From Takakia lepidozioides (taxonomy: Eukaryota > Streptophyta > Takakiopsida > Takakiales > Takakiaceae), in assembly GCA_030704615.1 (NCBI GenBank), contig CM060731.1, positions 81,264,756-81,328,755 on the forward strand: DNA of 64,000 nucleotides. Direction: 5' to 3'. Positions 32,401 to 43,324 of this stretch are shown piece after piece (the first letter of the stretch is position 1; each line of letters opens with the position of its first letter). A program made the position numbers and the translations under genes. The notes under the pieces are model-generated. The model did not search any database. It was not told the origin of the DNA and saw only the letters and a program-made list of their open reading frames with translations.

Positions 32401-33569
32401 GTGAAGACATGGAATTGTGTGAACAGCATGTACCTTACGAAGGGGGATCGTCCGGGAGAGATGGTGAGTTTCCCTTCTTCTTCCTCTTCTTTTTTGTTCT
32501 GGGATTGTGTTGTATAGGTCGCTCGAACTCATATGTAGGGGCCCGATTTTATTTTGGTTCTTAGTTCCTTGTGGATGTCATGTTCGCAGACTCGTCTGTT
32601 TGAAGCTGTTTGTCTCGTCCGGGTGCATCCACCAACGACTCCGGCCGGCATTACGGAGTTTGCCATCACTCACGGGGGCAAGTTCATAGATGACAGGATA
32701 GATCCTCCCACGGATGACATGCATCACAACTACGTCGACAGCAACGTGTGCTTGCGAAGGGGGAATGGGGTTCCTTGGAGAGGGGCGAGGGAGAGGAGCC
32801 CGGCTTTCATTCAAACGATTGTGGAGTGCTGCACCTACACAGACGCCAGAGTTCTGGATTTGTCGATGGGCACAGGTTCGTCTCTTCAACATTCACATTT
32901 CATGAGGTTTGATTGAGCTTGCACTTTCAGCACTTTCCACCGTTCCGAATGTGTCTTCAATGTCTGCTTACTTCATTCTATTCCACTGCAGGTGCTTCGT
33001 ACCACGCTTGCAAGGCCAGTGCGCGACATGTCTTTGGGATTGAAGAGGATGCTGAGATTTACAAGAACCTCCTGATGGGTTTGGGTGGACACACTTCTCA
33101 GGTCCTTCCGAAGCCCCGTCCCGCTGATACTGGTACAGAGGAGACTTCTGACAAGGAGCTGGACTCCGACTTTGCCTGTGAGTAAGTTGAACCTGTGCAT
33201 GCTTGCATTGTTGTTTCAATATCGAGAATTGCTGTTCTTGAGGCAAAGTGCACATGGGAGACATCCTCTTCGTTGGACTTGTGCATTGCATCATTGTGTT
33301 AAAAATGGGATTTTGTGGACATGTGTAGGAGTCCGCGTGCTTCCACTTGCCCTCCTGGGCTATCACACCTATTTGGACTTGTTTTCAGTCCTCCTCGGTC
33401 TTGTGTGCTACCTGTCTATGCGGAGGCACTCGCAGCAAGCATGTCCGTTCATGGCACTCAGAGTCCACCTTGCGATGGCCTTCGTAGAACACGTGGTGTT
33501 GGGGCCAGAATCTTTGTAGATGACATAGCACAGGAGGTGGACACTGATTGTGATGACTGCGACACTTGA
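29456..33569 (+). CDS. ParB-like / N4-N6 DNA methylase fusion gene, nine exons
   Basis: Exons, with GT-AG borders read from the sequence: 29456-30044, 30140-30332, 30445-30886, 31006-31229, 31371-32022, 32125-32463, 32590-32875, 32992-33182, 33329-33569; about 1,050 codons. Start: ATG at 29,456 after a possible acceptor. The N-terminus has a ParB-type box (VWDGNHRLLAWM, about 29,890) followed by the ParB-like AMNDVNR region. The middle is unrecognised, with a basic Gly/Lys/Arg linker (exon 5). Exons 6-8 have the permuted beta-class order: motif IV position ELIILDIPDGLAV, then motif I ARVLDLSMGTGASYHA and a SAM-site acidic GIEEDAEIY. The DPPY-type catalytic box reads DIPD, so methylation activity is doubtful; a DNA-binding or regulatory role is possible. 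One-base frameshifts occur near 29,560 and in an A7 run near 30,645 (errors or decay). ParB plus methylase fusions are otherwise typical of phage and bacterial DNA-modification proteins. Confidence 0.7.
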
Positions 33570-33924
33570 TATGAAGTATTCTTTTGGTTTAATTCTGGGA
33601 CAAATTTGAAATGGGATGGTTGTGTGTCCTTATTGTCCTCTTTGCAATGTGTGCGTGGAATTCACATTCATGGTTCCAAACTATTGTTGGAGATGGGGGT
33701 TGCATGGACTGCCCGGATTGTTCCTTCAATATATTTGTTGTTTTGTGGACCTCACAGACTTGAGTACATTGCAAAAACAAACAAACCACTTTGGTTCGTT
33801 TACATCATTCTCGTATCATTTGCTAGTACGTCCCCAAACCATTCCTGCTAGAAGAATGGTTGGTGAATCCATCACGGTGAAGTCCACCTCATCAAAGACT
33901 GTTCAGGCATTCTCAATTCTCCCC
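33570..33924. other. 3' flank of the ParB/methylase gene
   Basis: No coding frame is supported; probably 3' untranslated and intergenic sequence. Confidence 0.4.
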
Positions 33925-34090
33925 ACATCAACCCGCGGAAATAGGTGACACCACTCGGAAATAGGTGACATCCGCGGAAATAGGCACTGTTTGCATGCTG
34001 ACGTGGCGTGAGCCTGTGCTGGGCTCACGCTTTCCTGGGCTCACAGGCTCACGCCTCCAGGCTCACGGAATAGCACCCCCCGCCACCACG
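33925..34090. repeat. CGGAAATAGGTGACA direct repeats and GTGAGC/GCTCAC cluster (right)
   Basis: Three short direct copies of CGGAAATAGG(TGACA) at 33,935-33,985 are followed by five GTGAGC/GCTCAC motifs at 34,007-34,066. The latter resemble the cluster at 22,195-22,290. Confidence 0.55.
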
Positions 34091-34985
34091 CTACCTCCCT
34101 GCAGCTCCAACACATGGTTAGAATCCCAGTTCTTCACATACGCCGCCATCCTCCGAATTCAGATGAATACCAGCATACTGGCTCGCCCATTGCACATATT
34201 GCGTCTTCCACCGAAGATAGAATAATTATTGGTGAAGGTGAGTATCAATCGTTTTCCCTGTCTCTTGGCTTCAGCTACCACAAAGCCGAGTGCATCCCTT
34301 CCATTTCACCATGTCTGCTATAGCGTGGAGCGAGAGCTTGAGCGTGGAGCTTGTAGAGCGGGAAAGCTTGAGCTGAGCAGATGAGGCATTTCCTCACTTC
34401 CTTGGTCATAACTGTCATATAATGAACACTCCATTGGTTGTGTTGAAGAAGCTTAATCCATGCAGCTTCAGAAGCACTCAGGTAGATAATCCGCAGGTTG
34501 TGTTGAATATTTTCAACACTGTAAGCGGGCTTTTCGCATCGTTACTCTTCATCGATTCTTTCGAGATAACCCGTGGTGCGGAGCACGATGCTATGCCATG
34601 GTTGCCAGGGCTCCAATTCCCGTACACTCTTCACTGCTCCTCACCTTCTTTCTATAAATCGCTTCTCTGTCTATGTTGCTTTAACAAGGTCTGGATTTGT
34701 CACCATTGGACTGACCAAGTACAGCAAAGGCTGTAGAGCAATCTGCCTCTCGCGGTGCTCCTGTACAGTTGCAGTAATAGCGACGCACCGAGTGCCCAAC
34801 TTGTAACAACTATTCAACCGCAAGCGTTTGTTCCCTTGTCACAACCACACTCTTGCATGCATGCTGCATACAGTCTTCCACCTCCGGAGAAGAAGTCCAG
34901 GGACAGAGTTACGGTTGTCAGCAGCTACCAACAAACATAGTCTTCCTTACATTTGCGCATCATCCTGCTGCTCCACCAGCCTTGT
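34091..34985. other. Gene-free stretch
   Basis: No recognisable coding, RNA or repeat feature apart from short AGCTTGAGC-type repeats near 34,330-34,380. Confidence 0.4.
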
Positions 34986-35455
34986 CACAAACATAATCTA
35001 CCATAATTTTCTTCTCTCACTTCTAAAACAAAAACCACAAGTGCTTAAAACTAAACTCACCTCTGGCACTCACAGATGCAAGCGTCATCTCTCTCGAGTG
35101 ATAAACAAGCTACAAAGGACACACACTCCCAACACAAGAAATATGAAATTCATCGCTATCACTCATTGAAACAGAAGTCGAGCCAGGGGCACCCCAAGCT
35201 ATGGGGACTCCACCCCACAACAAGCTGTACCCCTACATAAGCACACTCAAACCTAAACACATGTAGGAGCTCGGTCGCGTAGGCTCAACTCGAGAGAGAT
35301 GAGCTGCGCGACTGCCGCTCTCGTGAAGATAAGACGGTTCAGGTGTCAAACTAAACTTGACACCTGATTTAACACTTGACCTAAATCCAAGTGTTAAATA
35401 CAAATAACTAGCTTTATTCTAGTTGTTTTCACACTGTGCTTATTTAACTTGACAT
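34986..35455. repeat. LTR-element leader family, copy 1
   Basis: Matches 62,690-63,090 (AAAACCACAAGTGCT, TCTCGAGTGATAAA, GGCTCAACTCGAGA, GATGAGC, GTGAAGATAA, CTAGCT) and more weakly 52,960-53,290. In the 54-64 kb element this sequence lies directly behind the primer-binding site, so these are probably leaders of related retroelements. Confidence 0.65.
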
Positions 35456-35575
35456 CCATCTCCAAAGGAAATATCTCTTCGTGGGAATGTATCAATTGTA
35501 TGTGATCTATTTTCCTTCTAAGTAGTAGGGAACAATCCCAAATGCAAGGTTCCCACATGTGAGTATGTATAACTA
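35455..35575. repeat. Direct repeat shared with 47,835-47,960
   Basis: About 120 bp matches in the same orientation (CCATCTCCAA-GGAAATATCTC, TTTTCCTTCTAAGTAGTAGGG, TTCCCACATGTGAGTATGT). Dispersed repeat, possibly LTR sequence. Confidence 0.65.
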
Positions 35576-36434
35576 CACTCTCTTTGTTTCAACTATAGCA
35601 CTTCTACATGTTCAGCCCAGTTTTCAATGGTGACAATTCTCTTCTCAAACAGATCTCATTCCAGAATTCCAAGGGTGTTCACTTGATTACATTCACCAGG
35701 AAATTCAACGCCAGTGTAAGATACTTCTCTGTTCACTATCACACTGACCCCAACAACACTAGACAGTGGGCCCCGCCAAGAGCCTTCACTGAGCTCTATT
35801 TACAGACATAATTCCACAAAGGTACATCACCAAGAGCCGCTCTATTTGCATAAGCTATCCACAAAACTATGCAGAGTTCCGGGGTGCCACACCCGGACCT
35901 CCCAACCACCGCACCATGCATTTCTATTCCCTGCGTCCTCTCATCGTCATCATCTCACTTGATTCGCAGGTCCTCTTCTCAAGTCATCTGTACTTCTCCT
36001 TTAATTCAGACCTGCTCCATAAGCCTACGCTACAGCCATCTTTGCCATCGTCACGCACTGCCTCTTCTTCTTCACAAAATCCCTAACTTCTTGAAGTCAC
36101 CAGGTTACCCAAATTCTCGTCACCTGCAGGTGTCTGTGAGGAGCTCCGAATTTTTAGCGATTGCATACTTCTCTGATGGACAGGTTCGTGGTTTCAGTCC
36201 GAGCTCCATAGGCACCTAACAAGCTCCCCCTCCCAAAGGCAGGTTGTTGTCCTCAATGACAGAAAATTAGGGGTAATTCAATGTTAGTTCATCCTCCTTC
36301 TCCCAAGTAGCCTCTGTCTCTGGGTAATGCAACCACTTAATCAAATGTTCTTTCCAAGAACGGTTGCGCAGATGCTTCACTCACGTTTCTAGAATCTTTT
36401 CGGGTTCAGCCATCAGCTGACCATCGTTCATAGC
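35576..36434. other. Gene-free stretch upstream of a retroelement pol
   Basis: Short frames only. Probably the 3' non-coding part of the minus-strand Ty3/gypsy relic that starts at 36,435. Confidence 0.35.
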
Positions 36435-38200
36435 TTAAGGCAATGTGGGCAAGATGTGCAATGGGTCTGACATATACTTCCGGAGAAGGCTGATATGGAA
36501 AGTTTTGTGAATCTTCCATGTTGGAGGCAGATCTAACTCATAGGCCACTATGTCATGGCGTTCTAGGATTTTGAATGGGCCACAAAACCTTGGTGACAAC
36601 TTGTAACACTTGCCAAGTGTCAAATTACTTCTCTTAGGTGTGACCTTCAAGAACACCATATCACCAATAGCAAATTCACGAAAAGTCCTGTGCTTGTCAG
36701 CAAAGAACTTGGCCCGTTCCTGTGCAGCCTGCATACTACGCTTCACCAGATCTAGGACAGAGTGCATGTCTCTGAATCTATCATTCACACTCTGCACATT
36801 TGATGGTGGTGCAATAAGTGAAGTAGGAGCTAAGCAATCTCGTCCATATAAAGCTTTGAATGGACTCATGCCAATGGCACTGTGGAAATGCTTGTTATAG
36901 GCAAATTCCACTAAGTACAGAAACTGTTCCCAAGAGGATTGTCTCTCGCCAACGTACATTCTCAACATATCTTCTATTGTACGGTTGGTTCTTTCTGTCT
37001 GAGCATCTGTTTCTGGGTGAATTTCTGGGTGAAAGGTTGTACTCAGCCTCACCTTGGTTCCCAATTTCTTAAACAAGTCAGTCCAAAAATGACTCATAAA
37101 CTTTGAATCCCCGTCACAAATAATCTCACAAGGCAGACCATGAATCTTGAATATCTCTTTCATGTACAAGGATGCAACATCAGATGCCATAGCACTCATC
37201 CTTGTAGGTATCAAATGGGCTATCTTAGACAGCCTATCTACAACCACCATGATACTGTCATGGCCATTTCTAGTCTTGGGCAATGCCACAATGAAATCCA
37301 TGCTAATGGATTTCCAATTCCATCCAAGAACAGATAAATGTTGTAATAATCCAGGAAGTATGACTCTTTCTGACTTCGAAACCTGACAAGGGAAACATTT
37401 TTGCACATACTCTTTGATTTTTTTCTTCATACCCGGCCAAAAGTAGTGTTTTCGTATTGACCAATAGGTTCTATGAAAGCCCGTGTGTCCTGAGATTGGA
37501 ATATTATGATTGTCATGAATGATCCGCAATTTCAGGTCTGGGATCATGGAAACACACAGCCGACCATTATAAAACAACACTTCATCTCTCAAGAGGTACG
37601 GCCGATATTTCTCCTTCTCAATGGAAGTCCTATGGTCACGAGTCAAACTCTTAAATGGTTCTTTGAAGAATCCATCAATTTCATACTGACCTTTAATGTC
37701 TTGGAATATAGTGCTATTGATGCATGAGACAACATTAGCTTGTAATGGTCTCCTAGAAAGTGCATCAACAATCACGTTCTCTCTTCCCTTGACATACTTC
37801 AGGTCATAATGGAACTGTTGAAGCAGTTCTGACCACCAAATTTGTCTCTAGCTCAAATGAGGTTGCATGGTCAAGTACTTCAAACTCTGATGGTCGGTCT
37901 CTATTACAAAATCAACTGGAAGCAGATAATGCCTCCATATCTTTAAGGCATGAACTATTGCCAACAGTTCCTTCTCATGAGTTGGGTAATTCTTCTCTGC
38001 TGGACTGACCTTTCGAGATTCATATGCAATTACATGTCCATCTTCCATCAACACAGCCCCGATAGCAAGATCACTTGCATCCGTACATAGTACAATTGCT
38101 CCCTTGGTAGGGTCAAGCAATTTCAGTACATGAGCGTGCGTCAAAGCAAACTTCAATTTTTCAAAACTGATATCACATTCTCTTGTCCAGAGAAAAATTT
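36435..38200 (-). pseudogene. Ty3/gypsy RNase H and integrase
   Basis: One frame runs from about 38,200 to 36,435. RNase H: VLCTDASDLAIGAVLMED and YESRKVSPAEKNYPTHEKEL, with Asp and Glu of the active site. Integrase: zinc region (HTGFHRTYWSIRKHYFW, then CFPCQ), catalytic Asp in SMDFIVALPK, Asp in ICDGDSKF and Glu in AQTERTNR, then a typical C-terminal region (FAIGDMVFLKVTP, KIHKTFHISLL) without a chromodomain. The only break is a TAG at 37,850-37,848, where Gln is expected. The 5' side (RT palm) is cut off near 38,200, where LINE sequence on the other strand begins. Confidence 0.92.
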
Positions 38201-38257
38201 ATATATATTTTTTCGTCAAGGCAAAGCAAAAACGTGAAGGACAAGCCATCTCCTCCC

Positions 38258-39850
38258 CTAGACTTATGGCCAAGGAGGCCTCCATATTCTTCTCTTCTAT
38301 TTTTGCAGCCCTTCCTCCCTCCGATCAGGAAATCCGTGACAGAAGCCAAGTGATTGGCTGTGTCCTTTCTAGAATTACCAGTGGTGAGGTTGCCATTCTG
38401 GATGCCTGGTTTACCCAGTTAGAGCTCACTAGAGCTTTGGAGCTCCTTGGGAAAGATAAAGCCTCGGGCCCTGATGGTCTGCCAGTTGAATTCTTCAGCT
38501 CTCTTTGGGAAACAATTAGTGACGACTTCTGCCTTATGGCTAATGATATCGTGGATAAGGGAATCATGCCATCGCAGATACCGGAAGGCATTATTACTCT
38601 CATCTCTAAAAAGGGTGATAGGAGGTGTATCTCCAATTACCGGCCAGATCAGTTTTCTCTTGAATTCTTCTTACAAAATTCTTGCCAAGGCATTCGCCCT
38701 TCGTTTACAATCCCTGCTTCATTCTCTTATAAGGCCACAACAAACTTGTTTTATTAAAGGCCGAATGATCTTGGACAACTTGGTTTTGGTGTACAAATCT
38801 CTCAGGGTGGCTGAAGACCCTAATCACCCTCTTGCCCTCCTCATGCTGGACTTCGAAAAAGCATTCAACAAAATCCACTTTCCAAATTCTTTCTAAGTTT
38901 GGGTTTGGTGATTCCTTCATTTCTTGGACTAAAATCCTCTTAACCTCGGCTTCCAGCAGGGTGATGGTTAATGGGGTGCTCTCAGAGGCATTTCCCCTTA
39001 TGCGTTCGATTAGACAAGGCTGACCCTTGTTCCTTTTCTCTTTGTCATAGCTACTGACAGTCTTAGATACTTCTTGGACTCCAACCCCCTTATTAAAGGT
39101 ATTCATCTTGGCCCTGCTGAAGACCTCAACACTTCTATGTACGTTGACGATTCACTTCTTTTTCTCCGTAATGATTCCTTGCCCCCCCATTCAGGTTGTT
39201 CTTGATGGTATTAAGGATTTATACTCTGCTTTGGGATACTTGGTGAACCAGGGTGAGACTGTAGCCCTTCGATCTCGGTTGAATCCTGCCTCCACCCCTC
39301 AGAACCAGTGTTGGGATGAAGAGATGGGAATTAGGTGGCTTCGAGATGGTGAGGCTTACACTGCTGGGTCACCAGATTGGCACCTCCCTCACCACTCAAC
39401 AACGCTTCCTTCGTGTGCTGGCTAGGCTAAAAGCCAAACTCAACTTTTAATGGAGCTCGGCCAGACTTTCAATTGTTGGATGTGCTCTCACTGCCAATCA
39501 AGTTCTTCTAGCTTCCACTTGGTTAATTATCGCCTCTGTAGTTTGGGATCTTGGCACTTCCCTCTGCAAAGAAATCAAGCAATTGATTAGAAAATACATC
39601 TGGGGGGCTTCCTCGGTGGGACAGAATCGCAGGGCTCTTCTGTCCTGGGATCAAATCTGCATGTCAAGCAAGAATCATGGCGGGCTAGGTATCTTGGACT
39701 TTGAATCCCAGGTGAATGCACTTCTTGCTAAATGGTTACCACGTGCCTTGCTTAATCCCCGAGCCCCTTGGTCTTGGCTCCTCAGTCAATGTGTCTCCCA
39801 ATCCACCCCTTCCTCCTCTCCTCTCTGGGTTTCCTCCCTTCGCTGACTGA
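38258..39850 (+). pseudogene. Plant-type LINE (non-LTR) reverse transcriptase, 5'-truncated
   Basis: Carries out target-primed reverse transcription. Motifs in order: DKASGPDGLPVEFFSSLW, ISKKGDRRCISNYRP, then after a frameshift SYKILAKAFALRLQ and QTCFIKGRMILDN, LLMLDFEKAFNKI (first catalytic Asp), a second frameshift, MYVDDSLLFLRND (catalytic YVDD near 39,140), and the downstream zf-RVT region IRKYIWGA and LLSWDQICMSSKNHGGLGI (39,590-39,700). The endonuclease domain is absent: 5' truncation is usual for LINEs. At least four frame breaks; dead copy. Confidence 0.9.
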
Positions 39851-40600
39851 TGGAGGGCGGTAAGTCTGAATTCTAAGTCTGGTGGTGGCTCCGCTGCCTG
39901 GTTTGCCATTTGGAAGGCTCAAGGTACACGGTTCAAAGTTTTCTAACCGAATCCTCCCCTGCCAATACAGATGAGGTTCTGAGGTAGCCCATCTTTGCTA
40001 ATTTTCAATTCTGACAGTGAAATTCTCGTTCTTTGCTCTTCGACCCAATGGGCCCCTTGGGAAAAAGCGGGCATCTCTCCACCTTGCCAGAAAGGGAATC
40101 TATCACTCTGATCTTGAACAAATTACCAGCCGGAATATGGACCAAGACCTGGAGATGTGAGAGTGTATCATGCACGAAGGCAAAACCAATTTTAAAGTAA
40201 GAAGTAGGAGATTCAGAAAACACAAAGACAACATGACCGGTGGTGGTATCCATACATCCCTAGCCTGGGCAAGCCCGCCGTCATGATTGAGAGCCACAAA
40301 TTTGTGGTCTGGTCAAGAATAGAAGAGCCCGAGACACGAGCATTACTACAATTTCAGCTTCAAACAATGAATATTATATTATTTTTGTTCTGACACATTC
40401 CATTAAAATAGTATTTTTAATGTTTTTTATTTCCAAAATTTGTACTTCTGCTCATGAAAACCGATTGTCTTACTACTCCGCTCATGCCGCTCATGCTCAT
40501 GAACTAGCTAACCTCAAAGAGTACCCAAGCTTAGAGGAATAAGCAAAGAAGGGCTCTTTGTCCTTAGAGTGCCACCACCACTCACCAGGACCAAAAGTTG
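39851..40600. other. Gene-free stretch, probably LINE 3' region and spacer
   Basis: No supported frame. The first part may be the LINE tail; 40,380-40,440 is AT-rich. Confidence 0.35.
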
Positions 40601-40769
40601 GGTATCAATTTTTTATTCTGAAACCACTAGACCAGATTAACCTTGGGAAGCCATCCCCAGTGGCAGTAGTCTGAGGAGGCTCAAGGCCTTCTTCCTTCGG
40701 GACACTTTGCTTTTGGGAGCCGTGCTCATGATATTTCCTCTTCTGCTCATGGAAATTCCGAGCGACATC

Positions 40770-41045
40770 TGCAAAAATGGCGCTGAATTTCGCGGTAATA
40801 GGTTCCGCAACCGAAGAAAACTGCGACGTATTTTGCGGTAACAGGTGCCTCCGGCGAAAAATGGTGCCGAATTTCGGTAGATGGTGCCGGGGATTGCACA
40901 GATGTTGGGCAATTCTGGGCCATGTAACTGAAAATTCGGCGCCATTTTTCCAGACATCGTTCCCGTACATGTTGGGACTTAGCCAGTTTTTGGCCCAAAA
41001 TAGGGAAATTCGGCGCCATTTTTCCAGAATTAGCCCCCCACAACT
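40770..41045. repeat. Inverted and direct copies of an AAAATGGCGCCGAATTTC-like motif
   Basis: Copies in one orientation at about 40,774 and 40,857 and in the other at about 40,930 and 41,006, giving a nested inverted-repeat structure of about 270 bp. Overlapping frames on both strands have no recognisable product. Confidence 0.5.
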
Positions 41046-41299
41046 GCTACTGTTGGAATTCTGTTTTCTGGAAGATCTGCAAATTTTTCCTGCCGCCATC
41101 TTATTATGGATTCTGTTTCGACATTGAATTGCCACTGGACATCAACGGATATCCAGAAGTCCATAGTGTTTAAAAGAGATTACTTTAATATTGCCTCTCA
41201 TTCCTAGAGTTTTGGGGTGCATTTCATTACACTGCAAAACAAAGTCTAATGCATAAAAATGCATTGCAAATATCCACATGGTGGATTCCCTTTGCCCCA

Positions 41300-43172
41300 T
41301 CAATGATTTCTAGAATCCCGGCGGAGGAGTTTGTGCAGCTCGTTCACGCTCAACGCTGGTGCATGAACAAAATCATCAATAGTCAAGTTCATCCTCAACC
41401 TCTTCAGGTAAATGTAATACAGATGCTTGCACGGATAATGCTTTGTCCCCTTCTTTGCTTCCATCAACGAGAAGTCCGTATAATTGCAGGTTGGCTCTAC
41501 TCCGATTGTAATTGTGTATACGTCGTCGCGTACAGCTGAGCCGGCCGTTGCCATCCGATAAATACGCCCAAGGCCGGGTGCGGGTACGTCCACGGAGCTC
41601 TAAATAGTGCAAGTCATCCCAAGAGCATTGGCAATCCGAGTCTCATTCAACTTGTTGGGATGGTGTCATCTCTTCACTCTTCCGAATCGCATTGTGGGAT
41701 ATGCAGAATTGTCCAATCCGTCTCTACTGGACCTCGAAGTCTACAATGGCTGGGTCTGAGGAACTGGAAATGGGTGGGCAGGGACGTCTGTGCATTGCAC
41801 CATTCAAAATTATGCTACAGAAAGAGCATCCGCCTCATTCTGAGAGAGGTTGCAACTCGGTGCAACAGGCCAGACGCCCAGAGGCTCCGGCATTCTCTGA
41901 ATCCCGTACTTGGGCTTGCCAAATACACAAGTCATTATGTCGTGCCTACAGAACCAAAACGTCTGCGTTGTGGCGTGAGAAAATCTGGGAGTCAAAAATC
42001 TGCCGCTGAAACAAGGTGCAGGTACAACACCGTGTGGGTTCCTCCGAATCATCTCACCACAACGTGCTCTCGTATCCACCCGGATGACGCAACACTTCCC
42101 TCAAAATGCCGGCAATGTCCTTGCAATTCTCAACTGTGACTCTGACACTCTTGTCTCCACAATGGGTATGTTGTACTGCGTTACTACAGATGGCTCGTTA
42201 TGTTCCTCGGGCACGTGCCCTGTGCTCAAAGAAGATGGTGATCTTGAACGTGCAGGACTTGCGGTGCTCGACGAGACCTCCTCGGGCAACATCACGGGAC
42301 CACGAGGGAGCGTGCGAATATTCTTGTCAGCTCGCCATAAATCCTCTTCTCCGCCAGGTGCCTCGTCAAGTCTTCGTCTCATTGGACGGGTGTGAACATC
42401 TGCTTCCAAGTGTTGGCCTCTTCGAAGCAATGGCGTGTCTCGAAGGCCCTCTCGCAAGGCTGCCGCCCACTTCCGAGGATTCTTCAATCTGGAGGCAGTC
42501 CGCATCAGCATTTCCTGCCTGTCCGGCCCCAAACCCCACTGTTTATCTTTCAAGAACTCGTTGTACCTGCATTGCTGCATAATTGACCTCACAATGTCCT
42601 TCGTTGTGGCATTGAGGATGTCCACCAGATGCGCCGCAGAGGAGGCACGCCAGGAAGAATGTACTAATCCGGCCATGTTTGTTGTCGGCATGTCGGTGTC
42701 GGAGTCCAGACACATTTCCTGCACATGCACATACTAAGGTTACAAACAAGTTACAAATAATGTCTAGCATAATATTCAACGGGATGCGAATTCGTCCAAC
42801 TCACCTCCCGCATATAGTCGCCGAACTGGAGGAAACGATAATGTCACCATGCTAGCCAACTGACCATTGCTCCCTCGTCTGATTTCTTTACAGAACCTGA
42901 CGTTGTCCACCAAGCCCGTATACATGCAAACTGTGTCTCTACATCATCCAAGGTGGGAGCACGCTTCCACGCAAGACACATGGAACGGTGCTCCTCTCTG
43001 AAATCTGGCGCCACGAGCCTGGTTGTGTAATGCGACAAGCTCTGCAGAAAATGGAACATACAAGATCTCTCATTGCCTTCCATCGGAACATTGGGGTCTT
43101 CCCCGTACACCCTTCGGATGGCAGCCCAATTTGCTTGTGCGTTGTCCGCCATGAAACACTACGCCAAATCAT
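41300..43172 (-). pseudogene. Second MULE transposase, N-terminally truncated
   Basis: Related to the 22.6-26.6 kb gene. Begins near 43,170 inside the DDE core (MADNAQANWAAIRRVYG), continues through FHFLQSLSHYTTRLVAP to a TGG-TGA stop near 42,845, then a GT-AG intron at 42,804-42,719 (86 bp) at the same place as the intron of the first copy. After EMCLDSDTDMPTTN it runs to an SR-rich region and ends in a degenerate SWIM finger (PTCNYTDF, YPCKHLYYIYL, 41,500-41,420) in which the first CxC pair is CxY. The zinc-finger N-terminus and first catalytic Asp are missing. Confidence 0.8.
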
Positions 43173-43324
43173 GGTTTTTTTTACTTTTTTTTTTTAGAGT
43201 CGGCATGAATCATAGTTTTATTGTGGGAATTTATTTGCATGGTTGAAGGAGCATTTGGTGGCGGGAAGTTGTCAGAGGAATCTTTTCTGGAGGTTCATGT
43301 ACTAAAAGAGCACTTTTCCTACAG

